In this document: piece after piece, positions 7,015 through 8,994 of the stretch
Layout of the letters: every line of letters starts with the position of its first letter
How positions within the stretch are numbered: position 1 is the first letter of the stretch
Assembly: GCA_937928175.1 (NCBI GenBank)
Contig: CALFVP010000054.1
Coordinates: 1-8,994 of the forward strand
Reading direction: 5' to 3'
Length of the DNA stretch: 8,994 bases
DNA from: an uncultured bacterium
GTDB taxonomy: Bacteria > Spirochaetota > Brevinematia > DTOW01
Program-made: the position numbers and the translations under genes
Notes under the pieces: model-generated
What the model was told of the DNA's origin: nothing
Database searches by the model: none
Seen by the model: only the letters and a program-made list of their open reading frames with translations

Positions 7015-7053
7015 ACTAATTATACCAAAAGTTTAATTAGTTTTCTACTAATT
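7015..7053. promoter_or_regulatory. Candidate operator: AATTAGT/ACTAATT half-sites over the amylase promoter
   Basis: AATTAGT (7035-7041), spacer TTTCT, then ACTAATT (7047-7053) is a perfect 7-5-7 inverted repeat covering the predicted -35. A further ACTAATT at 7015-7021 overlaps the -10; it is 32 bp from the other direct copy, about three helical turns. Such placement is typical of a dimeric repressor site. The A+T-rich background makes chance repeats more likely, and no regulator gene is in view. Confidence 0.45.
7019..7047 (-). promoter_or_regulatory. Predicted promoter of the amylase gene
   Basis: The minus strand carries TGGTATAAT (-10 at 7019-7024 plus the TGG extension), identical to the rpmE element. 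A weaker -35, TAGAAA (7042-7047, 4 of 6), lies 17 nt upstream. The last -10 base is 21 nt from the ATG, exactly as at rpmE. Inverted-repeat half-sites overlap both boxes, which suggests repressor control. Confidence 0.68.
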
Positions 7054-7089
7054 TGAAATTTCCAAAAAACAAGTTCAAAAAATTTGAAA
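7050..7089. repeat. AATTTGAAA direct repeats with a TTCAAA/TTTGAA inverted pair
   Basis: AATTTGAAA occurs at 7050-7058 and 7081-7089, 31 bp apart. TTCAAA (7074-7079) and TTTGAA (7083-7088) form an inverted pair around three A's, which overlaps the predicted -35 of the plus-strand barrel gene. It may be a second regulatory site of the divergent region, but low complexity weakens the case. Confidence 0.3.
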
Positions 7090-7111
7090 AGATACTCTGA
7101 TTTTGTACATT
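7084..7111 (+). promoter_or_regulatory. Weak predicted promoter of the plus-strand barrel gene
   Basis: TTGAAA (7084-7089), a 16-nt spacer and TACATT (7106-7111, 4 of 6) form a plausible but weak sigma-70 promoter. The -10 lies only 9 nt before the ATG, so the mRNA would be nearly leaderless. This agrees with the lack of a well-spaced Shine-Dalgarno (only AGG, 3 nt before the ATG). Confidence 0.35.
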
Positions 7112-7120
7112 ATTAGGTAA

Positions 7121-7984
7121 ATGAGTCATTTAAGAAATACAATTATCACCTTATCGTTAATACTTTCTCTCGGTAAATCTTACGGAACACCAGTATTTTT
7201 TAAAAATCACAATGCGGTAATTGGGGAGAAAGATAAATTTAACCTATTTTTAAAAACAGAAATTTACGAGAGATATTCAATAAATGTAACAAACTACAAT
7301 ATATTAGAATTTTCCATGGTAGGTACATACAATCCAAACAACTACGTTGAAGTAGGATTCAAGATACCATACCTTAAAATACTTCAAGCAAACGATAACG
7401 GAATAATAGGTGATATACTCCTATACTCTAAGTTTCTCATAGTAGAAGAAATATTTTCTTTTTTTGACAGTTTTCTACTTCAAGATTCAATAATTCTCAA
7501 TATTTCACTTTCAACTGGCGTAAAGAAAGAAGATAGTTACAGAAACATAAACTTTGAAAAAGGATTGTACTTTCCACTATCTTCTGGTTATACAGACATA
7601 GAGTTTGGTAACGCTCTTTCATTAATAGGTAGTTTTTTTGCGTTATCTTTATACTCTTCTTTCGTTTCAGTTTCATCAAAAACAGAACCCCCTCTCGCAT
7701 TTAACACCGAAAACGACAATTTTAACATAGGTACAACTTTCGAATTATTCATTCTTTACTCTAAAAGTTTAACTATCAAGTTATTCATTGAAAGTACTGC
7801 GTACTTACCTATATCTAATAAATCAAAGTATATAAACTTATGGTTTAACGGAATTGGTGCATGGACAAAATTGTTTGAAAGAATCATTCTTTCTTTTGGT
7901 TATTACAAAAACTTTCTAGATCCTACAGACTTTGAAAAATACTACAGTAGTACTATTTCATGTTACTTAGGAATTAGATTTTAA
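7121..7984 (+). CDS. Unrecognised exported protein, probably an outer-membrane beta-barrel
   Basis: I do not recognise the family of this 287-residue protein. Residues 1-22 form a signal peptide: a basic MSHLR start, a hydrophobic core TIITLSLILSL, and probable cleavage after KSYG. The mature part consists of alternating amphipathic strands rich in Tyr, Phe, Ser and Asn, with turn motifs such as YNPNN, NDNG and DPTD. It ends CYLGIRF, with the terminal Phe typical of barrels recognised by the BAM machinery. It is transcribed divergently from the amylase lipoprotein, sharing a 123-bp regulatory region, so a role in uptake of amylase products is possible; that is inference from position only. 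No other start is visible nearby, although the ATG lacks a good Shine-Dalgarno. Its stop lies 22 nt from that of convergent metF. Alternatives are a structural barrel or an adhesin-like surface protein. Confidence 0.6.
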   Translation: MSHLRNTIITLSLILSLGKSYGTPVFFKNHNAVIGEKDKFNLFLKTEIYERYSINVTNYNILEFSMVGTYNPNNYVEVGFKIPYLKILQANDNGIIGDILLYSKFLIVEEIFSFFDSFLLQDSIILNISLSTGVKKEDSYRNINFEKGLYFPLSSGYTDIEFGNALSLIGSFFALSLYSSFVSVSSKTEPPLAFNTENDNFNIGTTFELFILYSKSLTIKLFIESTAYLPISNKSKYINLWFNGIGAWTKLFERIILSFGYYKNFLDPTDFEKYYSSTISCYLGIRF

Positions 7985-8006
7985 TACCTTTCACACTAAC
8001 ACATTT

Positions 8007-8870
8007 TTAAAAAAGATTTTTCAAACCTAACAATATTTTTTCTATAGCATTTTTTCTATTGAGAGTGTAGATATGAATCTTTTTAAAGCCGTTTTTAATT
8101 AAATCATCCATTTGTGAAATTGCTACTTCAATACCCAAATTTTCTTCATCTAAAACATTTTCAAACCTATAAATTAATTCTTTAGGTATGGTTGCACCTA
8201 CAGAAGTAGCAAAAGAGTAAACTTGCTTAAAATTAGTTATAGGCATTATTCCTGGAATTATATCGTTTTTTATGCCCTTTTTAATACACATGTCTACAAA
8301 ATTATAGAAATACGAATTATCGAAAAACATTTGAGTTATAGCAAAACTCCCACCTTCATCAAATTTCATTCTAAGGTAATCAATCTCTTTATCAAAGTTT
8401 TTATAAGTTGGAAACCCTTCAGGATATGCACTAACACCTATACAAAAATGATCGCCAAAATTCTTTTTAATGAACTTTACAAAAGTTAACGCATCTTTAA
8501 AGTAAACATTAGAAATATCAAAATTACTAACCCATTTAGGTATATCTCCCCTTAAAGCAAGTATATTCTCTACTCCTATATCTTTGTAAGAATTAAGTAT
8601 ATTTAATATCTCTTGAGGTGTATGAGTGATTGAAGTAACATGGGGCATTACTGGAAATCTACAATTCTCTTTCACAAACTTAACCAAATTAAAGGTTTTA
8701 TCTTTCGTACTACCACCAGCACCGTAAGTTATAGAAACAAAATCTGGCTTAAGATTAACGTAAAAATCAAACCCTTTCAAAAACTCATTAAAAATTACAT
8801 CATCTTTCGGGGGGAAAAATTCAAAGGATAAACTGTAATCTTTACTACTTAAAATTTCACTTATCTTCAT
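8007..8870 (-). CDS. metF: 5,10-methylenetetrahydrofolate reductase
   Basis: This cytoplasmic flavoenzyme reduces 5,10-methylene- to 5-methyl-tetrahydrofolate, the methyl donor for methionine synthesis. The protein is 287 residues from the ATG at 8870, close to the bacterial single-domain form. Family motifs are FEFFPPK (catalytic Glu at about residue 17), SITYGAGGST, PHVTSITHT, NILALRGDIP, GVSAYPEGFP, FAITQMFFDN and IPGIMPI. An in-frame TTG at 8894 would add eight residues, but an AATAAT extended -10 lies directly against that codon and 25 nt before the ATG, so the ATG is preferred. No convincing Shine-Dalgarno precedes it. The upstream gene tail ends 75 nt away on the same strand and the downstream neighbour is convergent. 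No other methionine or folate gene is in view. Confidence 0.95.
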   Translation of the reverse strand: MKISEILSSKDYSLSFEFFPPKDDVIFNEFLKGFDFYVNLKPDFVSITYGAGGSTKDKTFNLVKFVKENCRFPVMPHVTSITHTPQEILNILNSYKDIGVENILALRGDIPKWVSNFDISNVYFKDALTFVKFIKKNFGDHFCIGVSAYPEGFPTYKNFDKEIDYLRMKFDEGGSFAITQMFFDNSYFYNFVDMCIKKGIKNDIIPGIMPITNFKQVYSFATSVGATIPKELIYRFENVLDEENLGIEVAISQMDDLIKNGFKKIHIYTLNRKNAIEKILLGLKNLF

Positions 8871-8895
8871 AAAGAAATATTTTAACAAACGCAAA

Positions 8896-8904
8896 ATTAT
8901 TCCA
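8896..8904 (-). promoter_or_regulatory. Possible extended -10 element of metF
   Basis: TGGAATAAT on the minus strand differs by one base from the TGGTATAAT used at rpmE and the amylase gene. It lies 25 nt before the metF ATG. No recognisable -35 is found at 16-18 nt. This is weak evidence for a separate metF promoter. Confidence 0.4.
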
Positions 8905-8945
8905 TCAAATCAAAAAACGGAAACCTTAAAAAACCCAAAATCTTC

Positions 8946-8993
8946 CTATTTTTTAAAAACTACTAAAATAGGTGACAAAACTCCTATTATTCC
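8946..8993 (-). CDS. 3' end of an unidentified, probably membrane-associated protein (partial)
   Basis: A minus-strand frame enters from the right edge and encodes GIIGVLSPILVVFKK before a TAG at 8946-8948. A hydrophobic stretch followed by a Lys-Lys tail is typical of a final membrane segment. It ends 75 nt before metF on the same strand. Only fifteen codons are visible, so it could also be chance. Confidence 0.35.
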   Translation of the reverse strand, partial: GIIGVLSPILVVFKK

Positions 8994-8994
8994 A

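Noticed and set aside
7985..8013. TTTTTAAAAA palindrome (8004-8013) as a bidirectional terminator
   Set aside because: There is no GC stem and the run is common in this A+T-rich sequence; it also extends into the metF stop region.
8871..8894. TTG start for metF, adding eight residues (MRLLKYFF)
   Set aside because: The extension is not part of the family's usual N-terminus, and it would place the start directly against the candidate -10 element; the ATG at 8870 fits better.
8986..8994. Second TGGAATAAT at the right edge, followed by AGGAG, as a promoter and ribosome binding site
   Set aside because: It falls within the open frame GIIGVLSP that looks like a gene tail, and no open frame with a reasonable start follows it.

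Overview
The window is strongly A+T-rich, densely coding bacterial DNA from a Gram-negative-type (diderm) organism. Two proteins look like outer-membrane beta-barrels: each has a signal peptide and a C-terminal Phe. A third is an exported lipoprotein, and a cell-wall gene (murA) is present. One barrel resembles the UPF0164/PorV family, known from spirochaetes and Bacteroidetes, so a deep-branching low-GC spirochaete-like lineage is possible. That placement is inference only. I see no tRNA, rRNA, CRISPR array, insertion sequence or phage gene.

Layout. Bases 2-88 (+) hold the 3' tail of a gene entering from the left. It converges on a tight five-gene block on the minus strand, read from 4986 down to 92: rpmE (ribosomal protein L31), murA, an FtsX/LolC-type ABC permease, a polyprenyl diphosphate synthase and a UPF0164/PorV-like outer-membrane protein. 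The junctions are gaps of 6, 10 and 2 nt and one 1-nt overlap, which indicates one transcript. A promoter with an extended -10 (TGGTATAAT) lies in front of rpmE. Upstream, on the same strand but with its own promoter, is a large GH13 alpha-amylase-family lipoprotein (5093-6997). A 123-bp divergent intergenic region separates it from an unrecognised outer-membrane barrel gene on the plus strand (7121-7984). That gene converges on metF (methylenetetrahydrofolate reductase, minus strand). The last bases (8946-8993, minus) hold the tail of another, probably membrane-associated, protein.

How the genes fit together. The minus-strand block joins a ribosomal protein to envelope building: MurA makes the first committed peptidoglycan precursor, the prenyl synthase may supply the lipid carrier, and the permease and barrel belong to the envelope. 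The amylase lipoprotein and the divergent barrel could form a surface starch or maltodextrin unit, but only their adjacency and shared regulatory region support that.

The most interesting non-coding signal is in the divergent region. It has a perfect 7-5-7 inverted repeat (AATTAGT/ACTAATT) over the predicted -35 of the amylase promoter, and a third copy of the half-site overlaps its -10. The rpmE and amylase promoters also share the identical element TGGTATAAT exactly 21 nt before the ATG. I found no convincing novel multi-gene system; most genes here are recognisable housekeeping or envelope genes.
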